Of a DNA stretch of 64,000 bases, positions 19,845 through 32,900 are shown one piece after another (within the stretch, counting starts at the first letter, position 1; the number at the start of each line of letters is the position of its first letter). The DNA lies in the NCBI GenBank assembly GCA_029168955.1, contig JAPDOI010000144.1, positions 1,238,501-1,302,500 of the forward strand. Reading direction: 5' to 3'. The notes below the pieces were generated by a model. That model was not told the DNA's origin. It did not search any database and saw only the letters and a program-made list of their open reading frames with translations. This DNA comes from Aplectana chamaeleonis (lineage: Eukaryota > Nematoda > Chromadorea > Rhabditida > Cosmocercidae). The translations under genes and the position numbers were made by a program.

Positions 19845-20760
19845 TTGTCATTGCTGCGTCGACTGGCACAAGCACGGAAAGAGCTTGCCGAAGCGAAAGC
19901 GAATCGAGCCCAGCCAGGAAATCTCGATGAGCTAGATGGATTGCAAGATATTCCAGGTATTAGTAACACTGGAAACTCTAAACGCTTAGAGGCATTAACG
20001 AGACTGAAAGGAAATCGAAATGCAAATGAGCCTGTTTCCAATTTTCAGACTGGGCAAGAAAGGCACATGACAAGAGACTGTAATGAGAGCAGAGGGCCTT
20101 GAGCCCCTTTCATACTTTGCCGGCCGACGCAAACTTCAAACTTGATAAGTCAAGATAGTTAAGATGGATAGGATAGGGTAGATAGATATTGCACATTCGA
20201 TAACGAGTTGTCCGACGTCGGTCGGGCAAGGGTGAAATGGGCTTTAGAGCAATGTTTTCCCAGTCGAGTATGGTGTCAGAGGAACATGCATTTGAAGCTG
20301 CAGGTAACGGGTACTTGCACCGTATGGTGGAAGATGCACCACCAATGTTGAGATGTTTGGTACAGTGTGGTCCGCGATATTGTATACTAGGGCTGAAATC
20401 TCAATATTACCCGCAAAGGTGTTCAAGCAGCTCGAGTGCGAAGGGCACGTGTTGCAATAGCATGCAATTGATAAGCAAGTACGAGTTCTCGATGCCGCAG
20501 GTAATAGTATGGAGTTTTTGAGTCCGTTAGAGGTACCACTGAACCTAGGTGATGGTGTAGTTACCGTGAAGATGCACGTCACAAATCGAAAGGGTCGAAC
20601 TCTACTGTTGGGCACAAATATATTGAGAGGGCTGGGCTATATGTCAGTACGACGGCCACGGATGCGTAAAAGTATCGTAGAAACAAATGAGGTGGATTCG
20701 CAGCAAAGGGCAGTGGTCACTCTTGTGTCTTCTGATAAATGTTGTGTGGAGTGATATGCT
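19845..20760 (+). pseudogene. gag zinc-knuckle and retropepsin remnant
   Basis: A coiled, charged gag-like segment (RRLAQARKELAEAKANRAQP) is followed by ERHMTRDCNE, a zinc-knuckle tail whose first cysteines are lost. After a MITE insertion, 20509-20754 reads MEFLSPLEVPLNLGDG and NRKGRTLLLGTNILRGLGY, the C-terminal half of a retropepsin-like domain (ILG motif as LLG). The catalytic DTG was not found intact. This is the only coding remnant of the LTR element. Confidence 0.65.
20102..20243. mobile_element. 142-bp MITE, AGCCCCTTTCA family
   Basis: Ends AGCCCCTTTCATACTTTGCC and complement of AGCCCATTTCACCCTTGCCC. It shares TAACGAGTYGTCCGACGTCG and the AGATAGATATT core with 52922-53072. Flanks are TTG and TTA, an imperfect TWA duplication. 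It splits the gag remnant. Confidence 0.82.
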
Positions 20761-22227
20761 TGTATTGGTTGAAAAAATTACATCGGTGGTCAAAAGTCAG
20801 TCCTTGGATGTGCAGCGTGATGAGAGCAAATCTGGACATCAGAATAAGTTGAGTCCAATGGAAGCTGTACAAGAAGCTAGTCGCGTGTTCAAAGTGGAAG
20901 ACAGAGGACTAGCACAGACCGCTTTGGTGGTCCCTAAGATAGTTGCGGGGAATAAAGCATCGGTTCGCCGGGAGAATTAGATTGTTACAAGCTAAGGGCG
21001 GCACAGTAGCGAATGACCCGGTGCAGTGGAAGGCTGGCAGGAAGGAAGGTCGTAGGCGGAGAAGAGGTGGTAGTGAAATGAACTGTAACATTGTGAAAGC
21101 GTCAGAAAGTATGTGTTGCAGGTCCAAATGGGTGGTGGGAAGTGGACCGCGCAGTGGAATGCCATACGTGCTTCAGAAGCGATATCATGGACTGAAGTTG
21201 GAACCCGTTAGGATACCCGAGTAGATGCAGTCGCACGAAGGGCCGGCGTCACTTCTTGTTCTACTGGCTGGAGGACCGGCGGTGATGGATAGGATTTTGG
21301 AGAAACGTTGGAAAATGGTAGAAAAAAGGCAAGAGTAAAGCCTCTTGTGTGAGGTACATGGGGGTTTTCTCAGGTTCATGTGAGATCTGAGGACAGATCA
21401 TTATAAGCGAGGGGGCATGTTGTGTCCCGGCCTCGATATTATATATAAACGAGTACGGTAGCTGGCCTATGGTGCACTGGCTGAAAAGGCAAAGTAGTTG
21501 ACTTTCGAAATTCGCGTAGAGAGTGCGGGAAATTGCATGGCGCAAACGATGAAATGGGGTGACTGAGGTGATTCCGACGCTCTTCTCACCGCCGAGACCG
21601 GTGCTTTCTTCTGCTCCTCCACATTGTAGGTCTGCAAAATCATTTCTTTGCTGGGATGGGGTCCACGTTTCTGACCGCACTATAAAGATGAGGGGCGGAT
21701 CGCCCCTCATCTTTATAGTGCGGTGTGTTGCTGTCATCTTTCTCGCCAATTCTGGTGTTTGCGGTTCGTCATCTTCATTATAGGGTTTCTACTCCATGTG
21801 CTGCTGAGGGTTTGTTGCACATGTGCGTAGGTTGTGGGTATTGAAATCATAGCCATAGTTTCAATTGTTACGGTTTTCTGCCACTGCAGTTAGGGGGTGC
21901 CTCATTCATATAATGGGTCGAAACTTGTGGCCTTGATTGTTTTCATCAGCTCATTTGGCTCAATTGTTTTATTTGCACTAGATCCTCTCTAAACTACTAT
22001 CTCACTTGTAATTTTTTTGCTATCCTCTAGGATCTCCATTCATTTGTTTTCATTTGTTTCTATCGCACTGCTTCATAGCATCTTAATAAAAGTTTCCTCA
22101 GTATCAGCACACTCCTTGCTTCAAATTCTATGTTTTCTTGGTCATAAATCAATTTTTACTACTTGTGCTCGTGTAACCCGACAGGAAACGGTGTGAGCCG
22201 GTTCTTTATCTACTTCACTAAATTCAA

Positions 22228-25200
22228 CTGGGTTCACTGACCAATACGGAGCGTCTTTGGGAAATATGTCCACCCTACGCCAGCCTTTCATCGATGAGCA
22301 CGTATGCAATCGCACTTCATGTATATGCGATAGGGAGAAACGTTTGCGGTACAGAATGTTTTCTAAGAATGCGTGGTGAGCCATTCTAGCGAGTTGCTGT
22401 CAGTGCAGTACGGATCGCTATTGAGATCACAAAAGGTCAGGTTCACCGAGTTCAATTGCGAAAACGGCTTGCCGAATTAAGCCCGATACTGGGTGAGTGC
22501 TCATGTGCTACACAACCTCTGTGTCAACTAGCCGACGAGTGCCAGAGCTAGCGCCAGGTGGATAAGTGGGAATATGATCGCCAGGAAAGCAAGGAACGTA
22601 TATTCGAGTCCTGCCTGCGCCTAACAGTTACGCGTACAATTCAGCAACGTGTTACGTGTACAACTCAGCAACGTGTAATTATTATTTACCATGTTTTTGA
22701 AAAGACATAGCATTTGAAAAGGTATTAGATGCTCAGAACATCGTCATTAAAGTTTGACCAGGTCAAGTGTGAGTGCAGAGCGTCTTTCTCAAGTGTGCTT
22801 GCGTTTCCTCAGCATTTCTTTGATGTACACCTATGCAGTGACGTTATGTGTACACAATGGGGAGTATCGCTCGCGGCACGAAATGATTTTACAGAATACG
22901 TGGCTTTTTTAGCCGTATGGATCGCGCCGAACAGCCTATGACTGACTTGGAACCCTTGTCACGCATGTACCCTCTATAAAAGGGCGTAATTCTCATCATT
23001 CGAGGCGCGAACGGCGCGCGCGATTCTGCTCCCTCCGTCTGACCTCTGCTCTTTCATTGTCTCTAACCTCCGCTCCGCACCAGCGCGCGTAGGAATCATG
23101 TGAATTTTGCCGTTTTGTAGCCTGTAGTTGTACTATAACAGGGAACATTCGAGCGAAATAGTGTGCATTCAACATTATGGAAATCGGCAAAACAGAGACC
23201 GCTGGAACTATGGGAAGGGAAAGGTGATCACAACAAGAGCTGTGGTGTGAACATAACAGAAATCCGAACGCGTGATGAAAATAAACAGTCATTGTGAAGC
23301 AAGAAGCTGCGCAGACCAACAAGTAGGATTGCCGCAAACGTGAGGATCAACACATGGACTGCAAGTCAATGATTGACTACAGCGATGAGCAGTGTTGCCT
23401 GGACTTGCGACTACGCTCTCCACTGGAAGTGCTGTTATAACGATATGCCAGATATCGTTCTGTTCGGGGGTTTTAGTAAGGAAAGGGGTCTATCTAGGTT
23501 ATGCTCGCCGTAAACTCACACTGCTGCTGCAGTTGTGCAACGAACATGATAGACCTTAAGCCTAGTTTGGGCCACAGCCGAGCAGACCAATTAGGTCTCT
23601 TGTCATGCTTTGGCCGGGCTCCTAGCTTGCGTAAAAAATCGTGAGGGTCAAAAAGTTTGGCTGAGACTCCCTGGCACACAGTCCCTTGGCGGGCTACTAT
23701 CCTGTGTAATAAAAATTGTGAAGGTCAAAAGGTTTATCTGAGACCCCCTTACACCCAGTCCCGGCCGAAGCGCCACAAAGCGGCGCTTTTTCTGGCATCA
23801 CGTAATCGTCTGCATAATCGTACATTACCAAAGGTTGGGTACTATTTCGCGTCCAATTTATATTCTCAATAGATTAATAATAGTATCACCGTCTCCGACG
23901 AACATAGTTCCAAACACTAGATGTCGTCGCCGAGGTGGAGCTATGTTGCATCGGGCGACCGTGAAGTGCCGATATATGGTCTCCTTGTCAAGTTTACTTT
24001 GGTAAATGGACGGACGCGATCATTGATCTGGGTCGTGCGGCGTTCGCGACATCACCGGCCAGCAGAGTTTTGATAGCGAGCATCGATCTACTTTCGCAAC
24101 CCTGTCCATTCACTGGTTAAAATTCTACAATAATGCACTTAACTCAACACGGATCAGTGTATCGGTTGTGTTCCCATTTTGGCGGGGCCCAACATGCTGA
24201 CGCAATCCATACTACCGACGTCATAATCGGTAGTACGGCATTCCCATGTTCGTTGCGCTGAGCCATCGCTTCTCATATCTAGGCCACCTGTTTGAAAGGC
24301 AACAAATGCTCATCAACGCTGACATTCCATAATAGCGGCTCGGCTTTGCGCTACCCAACGAGAGTGCTGCACTCTGAGCGCCTCAAATAGTTTGCGGGGC
24401 GTTTCGTGCCATTGCGTCTCTGTTCTTGGCGAATGATCAGCTGTGCTAGCGTTCCGAGCACAAGAGGCATTGTGGCACGTGAGTTTGGAGGCTGATTCAA
24501 AACCGGTGTGGGATGAAGGGCATTTTTGACCAACTGATTGTTTGCGTTTCTACATTTCTCGGCTGTGAGTTCCATTAGTTTTGTTTGCGAAAGAGAGAAG
24601 ATTCGAGCGGGATACTTGTTCTGTCCCCATCGGAGTGAAATTTCCGTCCGCGACTACAGACATTAGCTATTGCAGCACGCGATTTGGAGATAATCGAGCT
24701 GAGACGAGGATTAATTTGCCGTTGCTTGGCTCGATGATGTTGCTTGAGCTGCGTGTCGCAACTGCGGTTGGCGGCAACTGCGGACGGGGATCGCGCTCTG
24801 GTGTGGATTGTAGCTGTTCAAATGGACGGAATGACGATGCATGTAGAGTTCGCAAAATTATTTTAGTCTTATGAATGGACGGGGCTACGACGGAAGATCA
24901 CTCCGCGCGAATTAAAACCTCATTCTCCAGTGAGGCCGCCAACCCCGCACGGCCGGCCGCCTGGCCCATGCGTCAGACTAAAACGAAAACGGTTTTCCAT
25001 ACAACCCCATTGGTCGATTTTTCGGGGTGTTAGGGTAGGACCCCCTGAACCAGCGCCGCATTAGCAAATAGTTTGTATATATTGCAATTGTAATTCTGAT
25101 TTAATCATTGTTTTGTTATGTTTGCCGCTTGAAAGTTATCTCCTCGCGGTGCGTACTGGCAAAGTGTTAGGCGCGTACTCGCATTAATAACAGTCCAACC

Positions 25201-26904
25201 CACAGTCCAATTTTTTTATATTTCACTCAGGCTCGGCCTGTAACTGCCTTGCCAAAAGAGAAATAAATAAGGAAAAATAAGGGAGAAATGACAGGGAAAA
25301 AGCCGGGCCCGCCCCAATACCCAGCCAAACCACCAATCCCGCCCCGAAAAGGAAACCTGGAGTTCTTCTATTGTGTGCATTGCCATTCGCTTGGTTGTTT
25401 TTGAGGCCATATGGGCGGGGCCAATTGTTTCCCTGTAGTTTCTCGCTCATTAGAGAGAACATATCCCGCTTCAGGCAGGGTTGCTACAGGTCGTGTCCCG
25501 AGTTAAATATTAAAAATTGCCCTTGAGGTTAGACTGTGACTTTAACGAGTATCTCAGGAATAGAGGCGGTTGAGTAATTGTTCTAACTTGATTCAGTTGC
25601 TGCAGCCGTTGTTTCTTTATGTTGCTATATGCGACACGTTGTCTAGAGCTTCTCAGGCGGGTTTCGGCCCCGAGCCGCCTGACAGTTCGGCTCGTTTTTC
25701 CAATCTGCGAGGCGGCTCCTGTTGCTGTACTGGCCACTGCTGTTGCCTTCTGGGCCACTGCTGTTGCTGTCCGGGCTATTCTGGTTGGCCCGAACAGCAA
25801 CAGCAGTAGCCCGGAGATTGGGAGAACGAGCCGAACTGTCAGGCGGCTCCGATTCCTATTCGTTGCGGCTTGGGGCCGAGAATCGCCCGAGTGCTTCCAA
25901 CTTGAGTTTTGTTATCTGCTCGTAACTGACAAAACATCCCATGTGGAGATGGGAGGATATACTTGACTCATCTCGATAGTATCTCATGCTATGAAATACT
26001 TTAGCATGATTTCGTTAAATGAATGAATGTTTTTTTATATTTACAATCCGTGTTGTGTTTTATGTGAGTCAAGCAGAGTGGAACTGTGCTATGTTTCAGA
26101 GGATGTGGGCAGAAAACGTATTTCTCAGCATTATCATAAATTGGAAGTTATCCGAGTAGACTACATTTAAAGACATGTTGACATATATAATTGATGTGTG
26201 CATCAGTGCATAGTAGAGTTTACCATGTAGGGTGGTCCTCCGAATGTAACCACGCGAGAAAAGCATGATATAGGCGCGTTGTATCACCTGCGATCAACCT
26301 CTGCCGTTGATCACTCTCTAGCCTCTATCTATGTTAAAGGCATCGTACGCGCAGAAAACCGTATATTATTTTTTTGATGTTTTTGTGTAGCTTGGCCTCT
26401 ATAGTGAAAAAAATGTTGAAAAGGCCCATGAAAAACTTTGATTTGTGAAACAAATTCAGTCGGAACATATTGTAAAATTGAATTGGAATTTCGCGCCAAA
26501 ATGGCCTTTCAAGTCTTTTTGCTTTTTGAGGCCTCGTCACCGTCATTTTCAAAGTTTTTCTGCATGTTGAATTTGTGCCTCACCTGTTTTTGATGCTGTT
26601 TGACGGTCGCATCAACATTCTATGAAAAAGTGCTAGATGACTGGTGATAACTGGTGGCGAACCCTCATCTTTAACCTCTTCCAACCTCATAACCCAACGT
26701 TTTTTACGCGACAAAGTGTGCCTGTGTGGTCTATTGAGCTCATTCACGGGGTTGAGCTCGGGAAATGGTTTCCAGCGCGAACGATGCCTAAAATGTTGAG
26801 TATGATGACATATTGATCCTACTCATTCAGTGCATTAAGGCTGAAGTTGCTCCGGTCATAAAGGATCAAAATTATTGTGATTTACCAAGTGGCTGAGTAT
26901 TCTA
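22228..26904. other. Gene-free region with minor repeats
   Basis: No gene was seen. Contents: right copy of direct repeat X (22480-22720); a repeat at 22998-23130 that recurs at 32502-32620 (CCCTCCGTCTG, GTCTCTAACC, CGCTCCGCACCAG); a doubled ~80-bp motif at 23610-23770 (GTGARGGTCAAAA, TGAGAC, CAGTCCC); and a fold-back at 25640-25890. Frames of 60-115 codons here show no domain. Confidence 0.5.
25640..25890. repeat. Fold-back repeat with CAG-rich centre
   Basis: The left arm GAGCCGCCTGACAGTTCGGC pairs with right arm GCCGAACTGTCAGGCGGCTC. CCAATCTGCG pairs with the GATTGGG region, and the centre is rich in TGTTGCTG/CAGCAACAGCAG. It looks like a small fold-back transposon. Confidence 0.75.
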
Positions 26905-29900
26905 ATGCTAAATCGCGTATTGCAACGACGTCTTTCACATCATCAATCCACATCATGGATTGTAGATAGGATATCTGCCAAGGAGTATGCGGATCGTCGA
27001 CAACGTCTTGTTGAGAGTGCTAAAAAGGTTGCTGGTCAAGCAGGTATGGACCTCAGCCTACCAGAAGGCAGTGCTCACGATAAAAACCGTATTCTAGTTT
27101 TTGATGTTTAGAGTAGGCAAGTTCACGAAAGAGAGGGCTATAGAGAAAAGCTCCCACAAAACTCAAATATCATAGAAAAAAAAGCTGCTCACAAAAATCT
27201 GAAATATTTAATTACGCCTACTTGATGGGTTTTGCCCACTGCGGACCAAGACGAGACCTGGTTGCCAGAATTATCCATGTTGCCATGTTTTTTCTGATAT
27301 ATTACCTCCCTGGTATTCCTAAAAAACTATTTGAGCTACCCGTGTAATAGTTTTAAAGAAATTTTTTATTAATAAAAAAATTTCAGTACAAATCTCCCAA
27401 AAAGACAATTTGGGGCGATGAACACGATTATAACGTGGGCATGGATCCTAATGAGATCTTGCGTTCACTATCGAAGGTTGGCGCAAACTCTGAGCCATGT
27501 GCTATAACATGGAGTTCGCGCCTACCTCCAATGGGGAACGCAAAGTCTCATTAGGATCCATGCCGATGTTGAGGTCCGTTTTCAGTATTTCGCAATATTC
27601 ACGGCAGATAAATGTAGTTATGCCTGCACAGCTCGTAACTTTTCAGTTTATAACTTCTTGTTCTACTGTCACTGGGGCAGCTATTGGGTTGGTGCATAAC
27701 AGGGCTGTGCGTTATAACGTTAACGTGTTAACGCATTAACGGGTTAACGCGGTTTATTTTGGAATATTAACGATTAACGGTTAACGAAAAAGTGCTAAAA
27801 TCGCGTTAAATTTAGTTCGTTAATTGCAGTGGAATTATGGCTCTGATTGATCTGCTTCAATGGCAGATTAAAAAACTGGGGCCGTGCTCGTCGCGTCGGC
27901 TTGCGGCGCGGTCAATTTTTGCTTGCTGTGAAATATATCGCTGACCTCAATGTTTCCCATTCCATTGTTTGTCTGTTTTAGTTATTTCTTCTCAATATCA
28001 AAGAATTCGAACTTGTCTTCCAAAAAGGAAATGTGTGGTCTGATCCTACTGTCTACGGTTGAGTAAGCTATCAAATGAGGGTTGGGAGCGGGGATTGCAG
28101 GCCACTCACTTTATAACAAGCAGCGCACGCTCTGTATGGAGTGCACCACACGGCGCACACTCCACATGTAGACTACTCAGTTTCTACCACGCGTCGCACG
28201 CTCTACAATACCCACCCTGGAATTTCGCAAAAAAAAAAACGCATTTTTTGCGCCCCTTTGGAATAACTGTGTGAAATTTGGGGTTTCAAAGGCAGGAAAG
28301 ATATTGCTGGAAGCGCTTCATCAACATCTACAAGATGGTGTTAGGATTTCTTTGATACCTTAAATTATACCTTTATTATAGGTATGTTGCTCTTTCCATT
28401 AAGCAACATGCCTATAAATAAGGTATAGTTCAAGAAATCAATGAAATTTTGACACCATCTTGTAGATTTTGATGAGACGATTCTAGCGATGTCTTTCTCA
28501 CCCCCGAAAACCCAAATTTGACAAGGGTATATCAAAGGGGCGCGAAAAACACGAACACGCGTTTTTCTCGCTGATTTGCCGATTTCGAGGACGGGTATTG
28601 TACATAAAGCGCTACTGACTTTCTAGGACGCGACACACGCCCATTTCGCACAACGTCCTGCTCACGCCATCTGAGTGCTTACCCACGTTCCACGACGTCC
28701 TGACGTCGTCATATGGAGCCCCAACCACTTTTCACGACGTCCAGACGACGTCGTCTGGAGCCCTACCTACTTCCCACGAGGCTGTGCCTACGGCTTCTGG
28801 AGCTCTGCTTGCTTTCCACGACGTCCAGCTGACGTCATTAGAAGGTCTATCTTATTTTTCGGGACCTCCGGTGATTTGTAGGTTTTCCTTGTGGTCAGGT
28901 AATGTTTTGAACATTTTAAACGGAGTGCAAAATTAACGTGATAACGCATTAACGGGTTAACGCGGTTTTTCTCGAAAATTAACGATTAACGCTTAACGAA
29001 AAAATGCTTTTGAATAACGCACACCGCTGGTGCATAATCATGGAACGTTCTTATGCACTCGTTTTTCTTTAGTAAAAATTGGCGTTTCGTCCTCAATATT
29101 CATATAAAAATAATCCTCATTATTTAGTTTAAAAAATGAATCTCGAAAATCACTCATATTCACCTGATTATGCTCTACCACTACGAGACAGGATTGACCG
29201 CAGCCCAGTTATTTCGCGATCTCAACGAACTTTTTGGCGAAGGAGCAGTTACTGGTCGTACAGTACGGAAGTGGTTTATTCGCTTTAAATCAGGTGACGC
29301 TAGTTTGGAGGATAAAGAAGGAAGAGGTCGGCCATCGGATTTTGATGATCAAGCACTTCTGACAGCCGTGGAGGTGGACTAAAGCCTGACAACGCGAATG
29401 CTGGCTGAAGATTTTAATGTAAATCAATCAACGATCGTTCGACGCCTGAAGAAGCTTGGAAAGGTATGGAAACTGGCTGGATGGGTGCCCCACGAGCTCT
29501 CCGACAACAACAAAGCTGAACGCTTTCTAATTTTCACCGATTTACTGCAGCGAAGCGAACAAACACCTTTTTTGACGAATCTTGTCACTGGGGATGAGTC
29601 ATGGCTTCTCTTCAAAAATGTTAAAAGAAAGAAGATCTGCGTTTCGCAAGGTATTCCCCTCAAGGAATAACAAAAGACACTGTAAGAAGGCTATGTGGTG
29701 TGTGTGAGGTGGAACAGAAGCGGAATCATTCATTGGGAAATCATTTCAAATGGCATTTGTTATTGGTTTAACGACGCAGTTAAAAGTTAACAATGTAGAA
29801 TCCCTGACAGAAATGGCAAGCGGCAATTCAACACCACCAGCGACGTCTATCTGGCTCAGCTTGATCGCCTTAACGCTGCAATCGAGGGAAAGACCGCACA

Positions 29901-32900
29901 AAAAAACCACATTGTGTTGCATCACGATAACGCCCGTCCATATGTTGAGCGCCGTATAGAAATCGAATCCTTTGCCAGTAAGGAATGGGATCTGCTACCA
30001 CATCCGCCGTACTCACCGATAGAAGCACCAACGGACTATCATGTCAATCGCTCTTTGAAAAGCTGGCAAACAAACAAAGTCTACGACGATTTGGATGACT
30101 TGATGGCCGATGTCAAAGCGTGGATTGCCTCCAAGAATCGTAACTTCTTCGCACGTAGTCGACCGACTGCCAAGCAAATGGGAAGCAGTTCTTGAAATGG
30201 ATGGTGACCATGTTTTCGAATGATCATTCAAACACGTTCTGACTAAGTATTATTGTTTTTGTTGAATAACATTATTTTTAAAAAACGTTCCATAATTATG
30301 CAACGACCCAATAAAATAGTGTTTTTAGGAGTACACGGAAAGTAGTCGATCAAAAAAAAACATGGTTACATGGGTAATTCTGGCAACCCTGTCTGGATTC
30401 TCCTGTCAGATAGTTCTAATAATACGATAATGGTGTAGGCGCATAACAGCATCACAATCTCATTATAGATCGTGATCTGGTTATTCTCCTGAAAGGAGCT
30501 CAGCGAACCTTCATTGCTCCAGATGTCCCGGGTTCATATAGACAGTGTAGCCACTTCAGGTGATTGCAAAACTTCTTAAAGGCAGCGTGCGCGCAAAAAA
30601 AACCGTGTCCGTTCTTTTACTGTTTGGCGCAGATAAGCCTACGTGGTTGAGATATGTGGCGAACAGGCCACAATGTTTGGAGAAAAAGTGTATTCCTCCG
30701 AACTTCTTCCAATGTCGGAACTTCTCTAAAAAGAAGTAGCTCGTAATGCTCATGTTTGAATGCAAGGATCGCTCGAAATAAAGATTTTCATTTTTTTAGT
30801 TGTCTGGATTTATCGTGGTCTTTCTGTTCCTCGTGCTAGATGATCGACTGGGGACCCAGTCTTCCGGTCTCACGGAGCCGTTTTCACAGGGCTATAGTAT
30901 TATGATTACGCAAAATTGAGATCTCGAGCTCTGCCAGCTATCTCTCTTTGGTTCCAACATTGGATTGAAAAGAAAAAAATACAAATATGGTTGTCTGCGC
31001 GGACGCTGCCTTAGAATCGAACGACCGCGATCTAACTCGTTCATGTCGTTGTTTGATTTACAGGTACCTATCAGGGGTCACTGTGCCACAAAGCTTCTAC
31101 CTCATTCATGTTCCCAAAGGAGGGGGTTCGCCGTGGCCCATCCTTTTCATGGATAGAAGAAGTGAGTATGAGGAATTGTGGGAAGGCACGTTACCCGTGG
31201 AGTCATCTCTTGAGCTCACTGCGGGATTTGAAGAGCTCCTCCCTACGCGGAAAATCAGTGAGGTGGGTTTGCTGGAGTTAGAATTGACCGAAAGAAAAGG
31301 AATCACTAAGATTACTATGGTTAAGGTAGTGACAAAGATGGCATCTCAGAACGCGTCCTTATTTATTGAATCGGATGATTGGTCAGGGACGGAAGTCGTC
31401 AAAACGCGTGCACAGTACGGCTCCTATCATGGTGTCAAACAGCATGTATGTGCTTATTGCCAAATAAGGTAGACTCGAGAGAAAGGTGGTCGAGTAAGAT
31501 GGAGTATGAAGTCAAGAAATCTTCGTCGCTGCAGCCACTAGCTGTGGAGCCGTATATGGTGAACATTTCAGACCGTAGTAATTGTATGGAATAGGTTTCT
31601 AATTATTTGGAGCACGCGAAAATGCCAGATCGTTGAGAAAAGCTTTAAGGTTATGGTTAAGGAACGTTTGAAGATTATGACGTGCTTTCCAGGTGGATGC
31701 AGAAGTGTTGTTCAGTTGAAGCCCTACTGTCAATAAAATACTTTCAAGGTTCTCAAATGAACAAATCTCTTAATCCCTCCATTATCAAGTAACGAACAAA
31801 CGTTATCGATCAGAGGATACGGATGAAACTACACGTATCTATATCTACACTACAGCAATACAGAGATACAAAGAATCACGGTATCAATTAGCACTCAAAG
31901 GCAGGGTTCACGATTAATATCATATTCGAGTTTGACCAAAGAATGGAGTTGCTCGGTCGTGAGCTATCGAATAGTTAAGAACCAGCGAAGAAAAGCGCTA
32001 GGATTGAGCTAAAATAGCGGTTTCTAACGTACGTACAGGCTTACGCGCCTTGCTAGTTTCCGCAAACGCGCGCTGATGGCGAGATGCGCGCGAATCGATC
32101 AAGCTGTACGTGGCGGAGTGGCTTGGCAATTTACCATCGAAATGTTTACGGCGCCACAAGCTCGTCAGAGGGGGGGGGGTGGGGCGGGCGGGCTAAGCAG
32201 GCGTACTGGACCTACGAAGTTTTCACTTCGCGGCCGTTTCTATCGATTTCTGGTCTGTTTTCCCTGGTTTCTTCAACCGTATCTCCTACAGCATCTACCA
32301 GCGTAGTGTTTCACACTAAAAACTCGAAAACGAGAATTGTCGTGAACCCCCGAGTCGTGGGCTTTAAGCTTGGCAATTTTGAATGAATGAATGGATTTGA
32401 ATAATGCTTCATGAAATGCTGTAATGATTTCATCAATTCGAAAACCTGTTCTCTATCCGACTCGAGTATCCTCTGTTAATCGTCGTATATCTCACGACTC
32501 ATGGCGCGAGCGGCTCTTGCGATTCTGCCCCCTCCGTCTGTCATGCGCTCTCTCACTGTCTCTAACCGCCGCTCCGCACCAGCACGCGTAGAAACCAGGA
32601 GTTTTGCGTTTTTATAGCCTTTGAATATTCGGAAAATTCTTTAAAAAATTCAATTGAATATTCGAATTTTCGAACAATTTCTGAGTATTTCACGAACTTT
32701 GGTGAATGATTTTCTCGTTAGTTGAATATTCGAATGTCGTGACTTGTGCGTGACCGAATATTCAGAAAAATCCAATATTTTGGATTTTCGATTCCGATTC
32801 GAAAAACCACACAATTTGAATTCTCGAGTGAGTAGAAAATTCGAAATTCTGAATAACTCAGAATTCAGAATAAAAGAATATTGAAAAAAAAAACGAAATT

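Larger units (their letters stand above)
17830..22227 (+). mobile_element. Decayed LTR retrotransposon
   Basis: Two direct repeats start TGTTGTGTCCCGGCCTCGAT at 17830 and 21419 and end around CACTAAATTYAAC near 18593 and 22227. Their exact 3' boundaries are uncertain. A purine tract (GCGAGGGGGCA) precedes the right LTR. The interior holds a gag/protease remnant (19845-20760) but no reverse transcriptase or integrase, so it could not transpose alone. The left LTR carries a 155-bp MITE; the right LTR carries about 280 bp of extra sequence with a 47-bp palindrome near 21678-21724. The gag/protease style suggests Ty3/gypsy. Confidence 0.75.
27684..30311 (+). mobile_element. Mariner interrupted by a hAT-like element, XPNPEP3 intron 1
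   Basis: Left end TTGGGTTGGTGCATAA at 27684 and right end complement of TTGGGTCGTTGCATAATTAT ending at 30311. TA duplications at 27682-27683 and 30312-30313. The left TIR is cut after 16 bp by a 1,330-bp insertion and resumes at 29038. Without the insertion the element is about 1,290 bp, normal for mariner. Confidence 0.92.

Noticed and set aside
22996..23337. 113-codon minus frame with hydrophobic N-terminus
   Set aside because: Part of the frame lies in a dispersed repeat also found at 32502-32620, where the frame is not conserved.
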